Positions 27,201 through 40,500 of a stretch of 64,000 nucleotides of DNA are shown in pieces; the stretch's first letter is position 1, and each line of letters starts with the position of its first letter. Under the pieces are notes generated by a model. It was not told where the DNA came from and made no database searches. It worked only from the letters and a program-made list of their open reading frames with translations. The position numbers and the translations under genes were made by a program. The stretch is from the NCBI GenBank assembly GCA_914767715.1, contig OU612065.1, positions 14,818,001-14,882,000 of the forward strand. Direction: 5' to 3'. The stretch is from Membranipora membranacea. Its lineage: Eukaryota; Bryozoa; Gymnolaemata; Cheilostomatida; Membraniporidae.

Positions 27201-27740
27201 AACTTGATATCATTTCCAGATAATTTTAAATGTTGGTGCCCATAGCTATATAACTCGCATGGTGTATAATTCGTTTACATGATGTTGTTTCAGGCTGGCA
27301 CATACGCCATTAGTATTGGAATAGATGGTTTGATGCTTGATACAGTATCCAGTGGGATGATTCCATATGATAATGCATTCAATACTTTTGTTCAGGTAAG
27401 TGCAGACATATAAGAATTATTTACTATTTGTATAAACAAAATCTTGCTATAATGTATAAGTCAACCATGGCTATGGCTTAGCTACTAAAGCAACCTGCTA
27501 AGCAACATATCGTGTACAGTGGACTGTCATCAGGAGGACTACCACTGTACAAGCCACAATATACACAAAGTGGTGAGAGCATATATCAGAATAAAAATTC
27601 ACCCCCAAGATTTGATGAGTATTGATTTTTATTTACAGCTATACGTGAGTGGAATCTTCCGACTCATAGCGATGTGTTACGCTGTCTTATTTCAAGGCAT
27701 CGTTATGAAACACAAACACAAGAGGAAGTTGTACAGCTGA
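24229..27740 (+). CDS. KDSR: 3-ketodihydrosphingosine reductase
   Basis: Reduces 3-ketodihydrosphingosine to dihydrosphingosine with NADPH, the second step of sphingolipid synthesis, at the cytosolic face of the ER. Exons: 24229-24360, 24974-25063, 25406-25465, 25704-25769, 25997-26095, 26339-26530, 26738-26821, 27096-27179, 27294-27395, 27639-27740; 336 residues against about 332 in human. Residues about 5-28 form an N-terminal membrane anchor. The short-chain dehydrogenase fold is complete: TGGSQGIG nucleotide loop (46-53), NSAG (130-133), catalytic Ser183, Tyr196 and Lys200 (YSPTK), then PPDTETPG, typical of this subfamily. A second hydrophobic segment lies in the last exon, followed by a basic tail ending KHKHKRKLYS. 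Every exon is a multiple of three, so all introns are phase 0. Head-to-head with EXOC4 and tail-to-tail with POP4. Confidence 0.95.
24571..24662. repeat. Near-perfect snap-back hairpin in KDSR intron 1
   Basis: Arms about 24571-24616 and 24622-24662 are inverse complements around a 5-base loop; the core GGCATCTGGAGTTACAA is present in both arms and the left arm has a 4-base insertion. Weaker complementarity continues outward: CCCCTGG near 24552 against CCAGTGGTTGAG near 24672. The outward motif resembles the A-box part of tRNA-derived SINEs, and a similar motif occurs inverted at 23700-23720. Confidence 0.8.
27628..27633 (-). terminator. Candidate poly(A) signal for POP4
   Basis: AATAAA on the minus strand about 250 bases after the POP4 stop, located in the last KDSR intron. 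The same bases form part of the KDSR intron-9 polypyrimidine tract, so the word could be there for that reason alone. Confidence 0.3.
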
Positions 27741-27883
27741 AGAACAATCTCAGTGGTATGGTGACAGCAAGAATCAGAGCACAGCAGATGACCCAAAACA
27801 ATCGCTCTCAGAGTCTAACTATTGATTATTTGCCATAGCTCCATCATTCTTTATCTTCCGTTTTTCTGCCTTTCTTCCACCTT

Positions 27884-30610
27884 TCATAACTGTCCAGAAC
27901 TGAGTCTGAGTTTGAATTTTTTGTTAATTCTATCCATTGGTCTGTAGTTGAAATTTTTGCCAAACATCTTTAACTCAAAGTTACCAACTTTGAACAAGAA
28001 TATGCAGCTCTTCTTTTGTATCACTGTAAAAAAAGAAAAATGTGAAATCATTATGATGTTTTCGAAAATGAGTGTCTAATGCTGTTAAGGAAATGACGGT
28101 CAAGCACGATATTATGTGAGATACTGCTCTGATTGAAATCGCTAGTCATAATTATTTGTGTGAAAATAAAACTGAGAAAACTGACTCACCTCTGACTTTG
28201 TTCTGTTTGTCTATTATCTTGAATGTCTCTTTGGTATCTTGCATAATAATACCAGTCACTCCAACATATGATGGACATTTGGACTGGAAGACTTTCATGA
28301 GGCAACCGTGATAGTCAGCCCTTAATAATATCTCTTCAGTCCCTTTGGAATTTATATCAAAGGTTGGCCTGAAAAGAGAGCACGTAATAATAATTATAAA
28401 GTTTATTTATAAAACGTTTAATTAAATTGTTTGGAAACAATGATTTCTAAGCATTGTACATGAGATAAATTGTTAAAATAGAAACATATACTATGAAATA
28501 AGCCTGTGGCTGGTAAATAGATAGAATGATTAAAATTTTTATCATTAAATTATTAATGAGATGAGAAAATATGATAAGATAATTAAAACCTACAAGTGGC
28601 AACTGCCCAGCACCTAAAAAATCACTATAAACCCTACAGATACAGGGTATATACTTCACTGAACAGATGGATTTTTAACTGTGATTTAAAAGAGGAAGTG
28701 GAAGAGAGATTGGTAGGGTAGTAGGAAGTTACACACATCTGGTGAAGTGGAATTAATAGATCGCCCACCAACTGTAACAAATCTATATTTAAAGTTGCGT
28801 ACCTGAGTGTTGGCTGAGTTAAAACAAGAGGTTTGGGCATGCTTAGAAGTTGAGAAAGATTTAGAAATTTAGGAAGGGATGAGATGGGGATGATGGACAG
28901 TTTTATGAGCCATGATTGATAACTTAAATATAGATCTGATGGGCAGCAAGTGCAGTTAAACCCTGGCTTTAGTGGCTGATGAAAAGTGCCCGGTATAGAA
29001 TTAGTTTTAGGTTGGCTAAAACCTTCTCAACTTGTTTCAGTTGTAATTCAAATATAATCTTTATGTGTCGATATAAGCTCACTTGTCATGCCTTAGAATC
29101 TCCCTCATGTACTTCTCCCATAAGTCGTGGAGCTTTAGATAATTGGAGTATCTGAAAAAATTTGCCATTCTTTACTTTAGCAGGTTTAATGAAGCAACAA
29201 GGTAATACTATGCTGTGTTTTCTAGGTTCTAGAAGTTAATTTTTTGTTAAGATTAAAAAAGTAGAATGTCAGATTGAGAAGCACAAATTCGAGTTGTCGA
29301 CTCCTTGAACCAACATTGTAAAGAGAAGACAACATCAATCATAAACTCAGAGCTCCGTGATAGCAGGGATCCCACCCTCCCTGGTGATAGCACCAACCCT
29401 CCCTGCACCAACATCGCCAGCCCAGCTCGTCTTGACCAGCTTTGTCAATGTAGGCTACAACATCATATTCAGCATTTACGAATAAAATGAGTTCTACTAT
29501 CTCATCAATTCACACGCTCTCTGCATAACAAATACAGGTCAATTGTTAGATTGAAAGTTTTCCAAACGATTGTGCTCTATCTATGCTTATGTATTATTTT
29601 GAAGCCAGTATCAGTGATCACCTACTTCTGATCAGTCTTTGGGATGGCATGTATCTGCATCTTCCTTCTCTGTCTCGATGTCAGTGTTCTGTTTTTCGTA
29701 TGGAACTTGGGCAATTTTTTATCAAGAACCGACTTGTTTACATCAAGATAAAAATATTTATCTGTTAAATCATGTTTATTCTTTGCCTGGAAAACATATA
29801 AGTGAAGTGGCGCTCGTAAAGTTTTACACACACTTTCTCTCACATAATCACAGAATGGGTGGCTGATATTTATGGTAATACACTCTTCGAAGGATTTTCA
29901 ACGACTTGATAATGATTTATCCTAGAATTCTGATTGGTATCCGCGTATGTGTAGAGTGAAAATACTTACGATAGTATCTTTGTCTTTCACTGTCTCTGCC
30001 AAGTATCTTGTGCAGAAATCATCTGGGACGATCTAAAGATATAAAAGTGAATTAAATCAAACAAATACTATCTTCCATCTGAATTATCCATCCCAAGGGC
30101 AAGTTTTGGCATGTGAAAGGGTATGGCATACACAAGAACTTCTATGGGAAGTATAATTATTGACGTAAGCATTTCACCTTAACATTTCGATAATATTAGG
30201 TGGAGTCGCCAGATAATCCTAGCTTCATTTACACTACGTAATTTACACATGCTATGATAGTTTACAACTTACTTCATTTAAACCAAACGCTTCAACAGTC
30301 TCAGCTGGTTGGTTAGGTAGCTTACCATACACTATACCTGTAAAATCAAATTTCTAGAGATTTTCTAGTATAAGTGAGTCAAACTCAGATGAATTTGCAT
30401 AGTCAATAAATTATGACTGTCATATGTGAAATAGAAAATAATGATGGATTTGATACTACATTAAAATGTCTTGCATGAAGAAAGTAGCGGAACAATAGCA
30501 AAGTAGCTCACATGATAGATTAATTTTGCACATTGCTAGCCGTAGCCTTCTCAGTAATTCGCAATAGACATAGGTAAATCCTATGTTTCTTTACCTGTTA
30601 CTGTTGCCAT
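27884..30610 (-). CDS. POP4: Ribonuclease P/MRP protein subunit p29
   Basis: Component of nuclear RNase P and RNase MRP, binding the catalytic RNA for tRNA 5'-end and rRNA processing. Exons: 30610-30595, 30337-30273, 30032-29970, 29732-29626, 29151-29083, 28368-28190, 28023-27884; 212 residues against about 220 in human. Exon 4 gives LTSRQRRKMQIHAI, matching the basic SxRQRREL region of human POP4; exon 5 gives LHDLWEKYMREIL; exon 6 carries the Rpp29 fold, with LLRADYHGC and SKCPSYVGVTGII; exon 7 gives VIQKKSCIFLF and a basic C-terminal stretch. The exon 4 acceptor (before 29732) has a poor polypyrimidine tract but is required by frame and homology. The first exon codes only MATVT. The stop lies 143 bp from the KDSR stop on the opposite strand. 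Confidence 0.93.
28165..28170 (+). terminator. Candidate poly(A) signal for KDSR
   Basis: AATAAA on the plus strand 425 bases after the KDSR stop. I found no canonical signal closer. If used, the KDSR 3' UTR would run antisense across the last POP4 exon. Confidence 0.4.
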
Positions 30611-33600
30611 CTCTAAGAATGTTTTTTTTAACAATATGTTTTTCTGTCCGCACTATAAGACGCACTCCAACTGCAGCAAGATACCCTAAAAAGACAATGA
30701 AAGTATAAAGAGTTAGGCACTCGTTTGAACAAGTGGCATTAGCAAGGAGTAACAGGGAAGGGAAAGGGAAAACCAGTGTTTATAAGCCTAGGCAATTTCT
30801 GATTTCCCCGCATCTGCGCGTGATTGTAAAAGATTTTTTAACTGAAATTGTTTGCTGAAAGAGCTACAGGTGACTAAATCCATCAAATGAGGTATGTATG
30901 AGCAGCTTAGGAGGTTGTCTTTCAAACAGAATACTCAGGGATGTGCTGTCTCAATTTCTTTTGACTCCATAGACCATGAAAATTGGATGTGTCTTCTCAA
31001 CCATGAATTACCTTCAAACAACAAAACAACGCAAACTCAAGGGGGACAGTCAAACTTTGCCAAGTCCCAGGTTTTGGAGTAGACCTGTGGTTTTTATCCC
31101 AACCCATCCGAATCAATTCAACTGCCAATGTAAGGCTTTATTATATGATATATATGACTGTTGTAATCAAGGAAGGAGTTAACTCTAGACCTAGTAGTCT
31201 AACTAACCCCTTGCTGTGACTGCAGCCGACTGCAGTAACTGGTAGAGCTTTTCTATCATAGAATTCAAAAATGTGTAGAGGATACACAAATGAGCACTCT
31301 ATATGAATATATAAATATATATTATTTAAACAATAAAATAATTATATTTATGAATTATTATTTATACAAATGCCATGGATGGATGTCACAACACACAACA
31401 TGACACAACACATGTGAGAAACTTTTCACTACCACTTTATCCTTCCCTTTACGGCTCCGAAGAGTTGTCTGGTACTGCCAATACTTTTAAAACTGCACTT
31501 ATCTGTGATTGAGTACAGCTAACTCATTCTGCAGTCATTAGAGGTTATTGCTACTTAGAAATTAAATGAAAGTCACCTTTGGAAATCCTTATTTATGAGC
31601 TAAAAATCTGGACCAGATGTAATATTCAGCTAACAGCACACCAAACAATTCTTTTTCTCAGATTGAGCAAAGTGTTATATCCTTTTTCATTGGTGGAAAG
31701 ATATATAACACATTGTATGATTGGACAGATGTTTCTGATGTCATGAGGCTCAGTTGACAATATTATCATTATTTTGTGTTGATTCTTAGCAAGAGAAGAG
31801 GAAAGTGAGAAACTGGTTGAAGTTAAAAAGTAGAGGAAATTCAAGTGATTTTACTGCTTAATTCCTCAGCTTTGGTAACCTAGTTGTATGACCTGGTCAA
31901 ATTAAGCTGCATCAGAATACAGGACGACAATCACCCTTAAAATTATTGCAGGGTAGAAGTTATCTACAACTCAACTCTGGCAACTGAGTTACTAGCTACT
32001 CTACTGGCTGAAACTGGTACCTACCTAACTACATATTTATTTAACTGCCCTCCTACTACTATTTCTACTAGCTAGTACTTCACTTGGATTAATCTATAAC
32101 TAATTTCTCAACTCAATTGACCCTCTACATGCCTGGCATTGAACTTTTGTGGAACATCACTTACACTTGACAACAGAAAGCAATACAGATGAATTGAAGT
32201 GCTAGAGGATTTTCTAGTTCAGGATCTAAAAGCTCTAGAAACCTAGCTGATTAATATTTGTAACTCTCACACACACCCTTTAGGCCTCAGTAGGTAGAGG
32301 TAAGTAACACCATGATGATGTTTGACTCAGTCCTAGGTATAGTTTGAGGGACGGGTTTCGTTATATATATAGACAGAATGATAGTACAAATAGACGAGAC
32401 AGACATACAGTATTAATGGACTTCACATGGTAACATTATGTTTGTCTCAACTAAGCAAATCATTCGATAATGAAAATTATATTGCACATCTCTATTCCAC
32501 CTAAGCGAGTGAATGGCTGAAGGGTCTGATCTTGAGTAATTCAATTAGGAAGGGTCATTCCGTTGCTCAGTACGTACATACGTACATTCTCCCTGGTACA
32601 TATGCCCTCAACAATGATGATTTCTGCACATGCATTAGTAAGCTAGGTCCTGTCAGATTAGACTTTTAGGTCAGTGTCTCATTACCAAAGAATTTGGGAT
32701 CATAACAAGTCAAACAATTTAATGAACTTTCAGTTCAAAGAGGCAATGATAACATTTGTCAGTGTGTCATGTGGGTCTGGGCTCTGGGACTGGGTATGCA
32801 ATGCTTATAGTATTCCATCTGATGCCACTAGCCACCCCTCACGATGATTCAACCAGCCTCTCTTGTGTTTGTGAAGGAAGAATAATTATACCTAGATGAA
32901 AAGTTTTAACCATTTTAGTATTGTCACTATGATAAGTTTTGGTTATATATACTAATGGTGGTTGTCACCATATTCCTTTCCTTTAGTTACTTCTCACCTC
33001 CTGTCTTAAATCTTATCCCCAAACATAATCATGGTTAGGCTACAGATGCGGAAACTATTTGAATAAATTGAAATTCGAATCAGAATAAATGCATGTAAAT
33101 GGCCAATTGAAAGTTAATAATTTCATATTGTGGTCTTTGAGCAGTTGTGATGAATTTTCCGTGTATGAATTACAGGCCACAATGATATATTATAAGAAAA
33201 ACCCTCAGCTTCAAAGTTATACATACTTAGTTGGTTTTGTAGGAAAAATGGAGAATATGATAGTCTTGATTAAAAAAACGCTTCACTAGAATGTTTTATC
33301 GTGTTTCAAGTGAAATTAAAAAAGTGATAAAGTATATTAGGCTATTGTCTTTCTAAATTGTGGTACTGCTGCATCTGGATTTCATGAGCCATTAGCGATT
33401 GCAAACAGGAGCACTTTAATTTAGCCTTTTGAAGAAAAACGTGAGATAAAAGCAGCATATCATATAGCTCAATTAATTAATTCAGCAGGTCAAAAGGGTC
33501 ATAGGCTATATATGATTTAGTTTCTTTCTATCTCAGAGTGACATATCCTTACTCTGTGGTTTGATCATGCTACCATCCTAATTTGGCAGATTAATCCATC

Positions 33601-33898
33601 ACCAAGGTGAACATTTACGTACTATAGCGGTAATATGCACTTTCATTATGTCAACACCGGAATATGATATGCTAGCTCCAAAAGTGACCAAAATGATTGC
33701 AAAGCTGATGTTTTGCGAAAATCAGTTAATGATGGGTTGTTACACAGTCGACGAATGCCTGATCGGTTCGGCCACCTGTCCTGCTATAATGATTTCACCA
33801 TCTCGGTATTTGTTGAGCTTAATTATAACTTCATTCACAAAAATGACCAACACCTTTCAAACAAGTTTTACTCACTATGTAGCTTTACTTCATTGCAG
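30611..33898. other. Intergenic stretch with no recognised gene
   Basis: Between the POP4 start and the first possible leader exon of the MAP3K gene. Open frames here are short and show no family I recognise. Around 31040-31095 there is a dispersed repeat also present, partly in inverted pairs, at 50705-50810 (shared word CCCAGGTTTTGGAGT). The stretch 31300-31370 is almost pure AT. Confidence 0.6.
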
Positions 33899-34009
33899 AG
33901 GGAGTGGCACTTTCCCCAATAGCTGAAAAGGACAGCCAGGGTTGGTCTCATCTACAGGATATACACTGAAACAGAGCGTCTGAGGATAAAACAAGAATGT
34001 GATAGCGAG
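33899..34009 (+). other. Possible non-coding leader exon of MAP3K gene
   Basis: A pyrimidine-rich acceptor (ACTTCATTGCAG) precedes 33899 and a donor (GCGAG/GTAAAT) follows 34009. Joined to the next exon at 34531 it supplies no in-frame ATG after an in-frame TAA, so it would be untranslated. Supported only by splice-site appearance. Confidence 0.3.
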
Positions 34010-34530
34010 GTAAATGTTTTATAACTTACTCAATTATGTACTCTGGGGTGAAAAGCCTTCTCCAAGCGTAGCCCCTGGATTACCACTCACTGCTTTGGAA
34101 CAAATGAATATTTACTGTTGAAAACATCTCATTTAACATTTAGTTAGTTACAAGAGAAGATTTAGGATTAGGACCTAAGGGAATTTCTCTTCACTTCTCT
34201 GTACTGAGATTTGTATTGGGAACATTGGCATTGGTTGATAGCATCAGGGAGTTTCTCCAAAACTTGTTGATATAATGCTCAAGCTCAGGGTTCCACACCG
34301 ATCACATTGGTTGCAGCAAGGGCCTGCAAATAACCTAGTGTAAGTCAGCATAGACAGGAAGGAATTGTTTCTAAGAGCCAGTAGTCTCACTTTGTCAGGC
34401 TAGGCTTCTCTTGATAGTTATTCCAAGCTGTTAGTCGACATAATTATGCAACATATTTATTGATGAACTGTGGTTTAGGAAAAGTGATCAATCTCTCAAT
34501 TATGGTTATATTTCCTTTTTTATGTTTCAG

Positions 34531-34574
34531 ATGCTTGAATGAGTCTCCAAGGAACAATCATAGAAACACTCTGA
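34531..34574 (+). promoter_or_regulatory. Two chained upstream ORFs before MAP3K start
   Basis: The exon bearing the MAP3K start opens with ATG CTT GAA TGA (34531-34542). Its stop overlaps a second ATG (34539) that encodes an 11-codon ORF ending TGA at 34572-34574. The main ATG follows two bases later at 34577. The acceptor AG at 34529-34530 sets the exon boundary. Whether these ORFs are translated depends on the true leader sequence. Confidence 0.4.
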
Positions 34575-34576
34575 AT

Positions 34577-37500
34577 ATGGGTAAGTCGTTATAATTTCAT
34601 ATTCATTGATATAAATGTCTGCAATCCTTTGAGGACTGAGCGAAAATATTCTGGACTCTGGTCAGTGCCCTGGGGGTTTTATGTAATTATTGTTGGGACA
34701 TACGTAACCTTTAACCACAGTATAGAGGAACTTGCTTGAATAAAATGAGTCATTAAACAAAAACAGAGAGAAGACACATAATGAGTGATTGTAATTATAA
34801 ATATGCAAATTTGTAGCTATAGTACAATAAATTTCTATCCTCTACATTATTTTGTGACGTGAATACTTGAAATACCAGGACAGCAAGGTATTTGTAATTG
34901 TTTTTAATGTTGTAAGCCGAGGTCATATGGAGTCCAGCATAGGTATTTTTAATTCTATCAACTCGAATCAAAATGATCAGAATTTTATAAGTTGAACTTT
35001 TCAAACATGGAGATTTCATAAATTGCAGTTGTGAGTATGACATCATCCAAATATACTGTAACTAGTTTTCAATCCGGACAATTTCTTTCCCATCCATTTA
35101 TGTCTGGTGCCAATTTTCAGCTTCAGACAAGGACGCCAATGCAGAGACCCTTGGACAAATAGAGAGGTTACTGAGACAATCCGCTCTGTCGTCTGGAGGT
35201 GGATCACGTTCCTCTGCTCAATCTCAGGTAAGCTTAAAATGGCTCATAGGGACTCTAGGACCAGTCATAGACAGTGAGGAAAAAACTGTTTATCAATCGA
35301 CCTTTCATCGCAATTAGTGACTTTCCAAGTACTACGACTACAAACTGATTGATGTGGGATCAAGTTTGGTACGTTCTTGGAGAGAGGACAGTGATGGGAA
35401 TGTTGTTGTACACAGTTTCATTTTCAGCATCACTAAGCTGTTGTTACAGTTAGTATAAAAAAAACTTATCCTTCCCAGTTCTCTAAGTGTTTTGGTTATT
35501 TTCAATGTGGTTATTACAGCCTACGCGATCTTCACAGTGAACAATCTTAAGCTTTCAAATTCATTCAAATGTAAAATAAAACCTGAGTGACTTGACATAT
35601 CTTATTTCATAACATGGACTTTGTGAAATGCTGATATACATTGAAGTAAACAGTAGTCTCATCAAGGGTGGAAGCAGATAATGCTATCATTTATTCAAAT
35701 GTTAGGGTCATAACATGAAAATAATAACCCCACGCTGAAAGTGATGTTAATCCATGAATATTCATATCCAATATAAGAAAATTCAATTTCACAAATTGAT
35801 TTGAGCATTCACATAGTAGGCCAATATGACGAGTGATTTTCGCTCATGCGCTTCGCCTGAATCTTGCATAATCGAGAGGATGTATACATTTTTGGCTGTC
35901 CACAACTAGTCTATTTGCTGTGCAGATGGCGCTGTTGTTCACAAAGTCACATAATATTTTGGGAGCACGAGAACTGGCGTTCAAGCTGTATTGACTGGTA
36001 GGCTCTCAAATCTCAAAATCTCAGTGCACTGTGATCAATGGAAATTGCAGCTTTAGGCTAAGATGAGCTTTGATTACAATGTTTGTAAAACTATTTTGGC
36101 TAGCTGTGCAAACATTACGCTTATGTCACGATCAAATTTTGTCAAAGCAGTGATATGGTGATGCGAGGAATTTGAAGACGTGTGGGTGCAATATTTTCAA
36201 CCTACAAACAATGCCAAGATTGCACGCAAAGCAATTTATCAATACATAACTTGTGACATGGTTTTTCTGTCTCTTTTGGCCTTTCCTCTAGCCCTTGCAG
36301 GACACACATGGAATATCACAGCCATTTGCGGGTTCTTACTTTGCTGCCACTACTGTCATGAAAACATTATTGATTAGATTAGAAAGTAGTTGAATGACTG
36401 AGCTGAATATATAGGAAACTATTTGAGAAGAAATTCTAAGGAAAGTGGTCTTGTTTACATGTTACTCAGACGGCCAGTGTTCACGGAACATGATCGTTTA
36501 GTTTGTATCCTGTATGATGGAATGTGTCAAAAGTGGAACGTTGATGATGGTATATATAATATAATCATCTAGCTCCTCATCATTTCAAGTTGAATATTAT
36601 TTTTTCATTAACATGACATGGCAAAAAATTTGTCTATCCAAGAACGACAAGAACATTTTAGACCAGGCGCTAAGTTGGGTGATGAAATTTGTGGTTTTAG
36701 TGCCTGTTTTTTTATAGATATTTATGATGCTTTGTTTCCATCATAACAATAAGGCCTTTATGTAGTAAGTAATACACCATGCTAATTACCACCACTTTGG
36801 TGAAGCCAAAAATTCATTGTGGCCTGTGTGTGACAACGAAATTGTACCATACATGTTTTGAAGATGCTGCTGCATCTGCTCTTAGCTGGCGGCAAACTGG
36901 GAAGCTTCAAAACAAATACATGTGACTCTATTCGAAAAAAATTACATTATTTACAATTGATGTTGATGGATTCATTGTCTTCTGCATGACTTTGCCAGAG
37001 TCATCAGGGTACCTGCTAATCTCTCCAGTCATCTTAGAAATACTAAGTGCAAAAAATTCCTTCAATTAAAACTATTCACTGATCTCTCCATCGATCTAAT
37101 CAGTTGTTGTTAATGCCTGCTGGCCATCAAAGAGACTGGGGTCATTAATGAATAATCCTGCAGTTTTTGTCTGTAATGCTGTGTGTAGGTGTAAGGCAAA
37201 GTTTATTGGTTTCACTCAAATTTGGCGTCACTCCAGGTCCTAGATTGTTTATGCTAGACAATCCAGAGAGGCAAAGTTTATAGTAATTGGTCAGCGGGGG
37301 GGGGGGGGGGGCGGCCCGGTATGGTTTACTATCTGGGTCAGAATGGAGTCAGCAGCGGTTGCTTAGCTTTCCTAGTCAGGGTTAATTATTGAAGTCATAC
37401 CAATGACCGTCATCAGTTTGGCCTGTGAATTCATTGCATGTTTTCTGTGACCTATAACAATGGGAATGTAAGAGAATTCCTGAGTTTCAGGCTGCAAGAA

Positions 37501-40500
37501 GTGGTAGTTAGTGGGGCCAGTATCCTTCTCGCTATTTCTGTTGATAACTACAAGGTACTGCTTACAGGTACATGTGCCTCATATATGACTGTTGAAGAAA
37601 TTCAACATGAGCCTATGACCTCCAACACCGACTATTACAGAAACTATACTTGATGGCCCAGGTTCATGTAATCCATCATTTAATGAATATGTTGATCAAT
37701 TGTCGGAATAAATTGCCATTTAATGTAGCTCATTTTCACTGTTGTTTTTTTTTGTAGGAAGTAAAGTTCAAGCTCACCTATAATGGTGAAGCTCGGGTGT
37801 GCAATATTACCAGGCCAGTACAGTATGACGAACTTCTTATGAAAATCAAAGAGTACTTCGGCTCATTCAAGGATATCTTTGTCAGCCCTCAACATCAAGG
37901 CCAGGTAAAAAACGCCACAAGCGTATCTCAACTATAATATATGTGGGCCATGTTAGACCAAGTTTTGTCCATTTGCCTGCATTCAGAGTTGCTCCTGATA
38001 CACTGTGCCATAGGAAGGGAGCAACTGGAATGCAGGAAATCAGATTAAACTTGATCTAGGGCCATGTGGCTGCGGGCCGTAGCTGGATCTAGGGCCATGT
38101 GGCTGCGGGCCGTAGCTGGATCTAGACCATTTTATTATGTCATAGTTTTGGGACCAAGAATACAGGTATTATGTTGGTGGTGCTATTGTTCATTGTTGAT
38201 TGATCGGCGATTACACTATATTCTGAGCCAAGCACTGTATAATTACGATGATCTGTCTAAAGGTAAGTGCCACCAAGTACCAAGCAGTACCAACGACTTA
38301 CTACTGGTGCCCCAACTCTTGGGTGATCAGTATCATGTTTATTGTAAAATGTAGGGAAACGCATACACATCCAATGACCATTTTGAGCATTATAAGCAGT
38401 TAGTCATTTTCACTGCTGATAATCTATACTAGCAGCCAAACTATGATAAACTGGTAGATAAATTCATATTGTCACATGATCACCATTGGGAACTGTAAAA
38501 GACGGCAAGTCTGGGGGTCTTATCTACTTATCCGATTAGATTTAGTGAATTGAGTACCATTCTTCAATCAACAAACTGTGGATCAAAAACAACTGGCTCA
38601 GTTTTGAGGAAATGTATTAGTAGTTTAGGCTTCTGATTATCCCATCTGACATATTGGTGAATTGTGTTTCCTGTTTGCTCAGCTAGATGCCCATTTCAGA
38701 TGATTCATCACAAATAAGATGGATTATATTGCGCACCTGTCCTGGCTGGCTTTCCATTTTCATGGAGTCTGGACAGCATTTTAAATAATAGTTAGGTTCT
38801 AAGTATGGCACATCAGTTGCCACTTTGAATGTAAAACTGAAACTGAGTTTTCCCCTTTGATTCACAACATTTTACTTCATTTATCAATTTCCTTATGGGA
38901 TGGGATGACCTATTTTTCCCAGCAAACATTTGGTTTTGTGAGAATGAAAATGATAATGTCATACAGCCGGAAGCTTGATTATAACTCTGAAGAGGATTAG
39001 GTTAGATAAGAGGAGGGAATTTGACCTAAACTGGTCAACCATTGTTATGTCAAATTCATTCACCTTCGTTTCACATGATGCTTGCTGGTGCACTGAAATG
39101 TTGGCAATCTTTTCAATTAGCTCACTTTTGATACCTGTTATATATTATGGTTCATGGCATTAAATCTCAATGGTTATACCATCAGCACTATTGTATGGGT
39201 TCAGCGAAAGGCTGTATCTAATGCATTGTGTTGGTGCACTCAAAATCATACTCCACTAGTGATGGTTGGAGTGTTGGCCTTTAGCCAATGCTGCTTTGTT
39301 GACAACACTCTTCATGTAGCAATATACTAATTTCAGAATAATGGTCAGTCGCTGCTCTTACAGCACTCTAAGCAATGATTGGGCCTCACTAAACCTGCTG
39401 TCCTCGCTGCTCTTACAGCTGCACTCTAAGCAATGATTGGGCCTCACTAAACCTGCTGTCCTCCGGTTATGGCGGATAAGAAATTATCTTAGTCCAACTT
39501 GTGTCTCTGTTTTCTCACGGGCTCAGTGCCAGCGAAATCTTTTCTACCACAGGAAAAATGACATTTTCATTGTTTGAGTCCTTGAGCGAGAGCGAGGAGT
39601 AAGCTGCTCTTAACCTACACGCAATGGTGAAGCTTGGCCAACTCCCAGAATTGATGTACAAGCCAAACTCTCTTTTATAAGATCCTGTTCATTTTTCAAG
39701 GTTACACAGAGACTACTCACATAGTCGAAATTTCATTTCAGCTCTTGATATAATTTAACCAGCTATCAAACATATATCAATCCGATCAAGCTAACCATCA
39801 TGTTAACTGTATATTTCAGCTCATGATGAGAATCACAGACCAAGATGATCTCAACAACGCATTGGCAAAGTGGAATGGTCAAGGGTCAGTCAAGCTAGTG
39901 CTCAAAGACTCTAATCAGAAGTTGTCTGGAGCAGATTCTGTGAGTTAATCATGTACAGTACCATGGCGCTGACACATACTTGAAACAGTGGTAACTTGTC
40001 AAGTGGTAACCAAATCAACCAGGGAAAGGATATATTACATGAGTAACTGTCAACTAAGTTTCCTATTATGGATAGAACAAACTGGCAGACAGGAGATGTG
40101 GTGATGAAATGAACTCATCTAAACTTATATTCAATTTATCAAACAGTCAGAGTATGGTATCAGCTGTTTGCCGATGACTATCAATTTTGTTACCAATATA
40201 TACCACATTCCCAGTCACAGACCATGAGTACATGACACAAATTTATGACTCATGTTAACAGCCTGAAAACATCTCTAGTGGTCTCCTTGGAATTCAAACA
40301 CCTACGCAAGCTGCAGATTTCACAGTACTCAAAGGCTATCAACTGCTTCTTCTTTTCGCATTATCAATTATATTGATAATATAGTGTAACCTTTAGTCTC
40401 AGACATGGAAAAAGTTTGGCTCATATGCGAATTGCGTTACCAGTTATTTTAGCATTTAATGCCAAGAATAGTGATGATAGGTAAAGCATTTTATAATATA

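Noticed and set aside
33648-33926. 92-codon plus-strand ORF
   Set aside because: No family match, low-complexity codon content, and it overlaps the putative leader exon in no useful frame.
35930-36010. GCAG/ATGGCGCTG, looking like an exon start in MAP3K intron 2
   Set aside because: No downstream donor in a useful frame, and MAP3K exons 2 and 3 already join in phase with the expected protein.
38064-38354. ORF with repeated [10 protein letters not shown]
   Set aside because: It is a 33-bp tandem duplication inside a MAP3K intron, open only because 33 is divisible by three.
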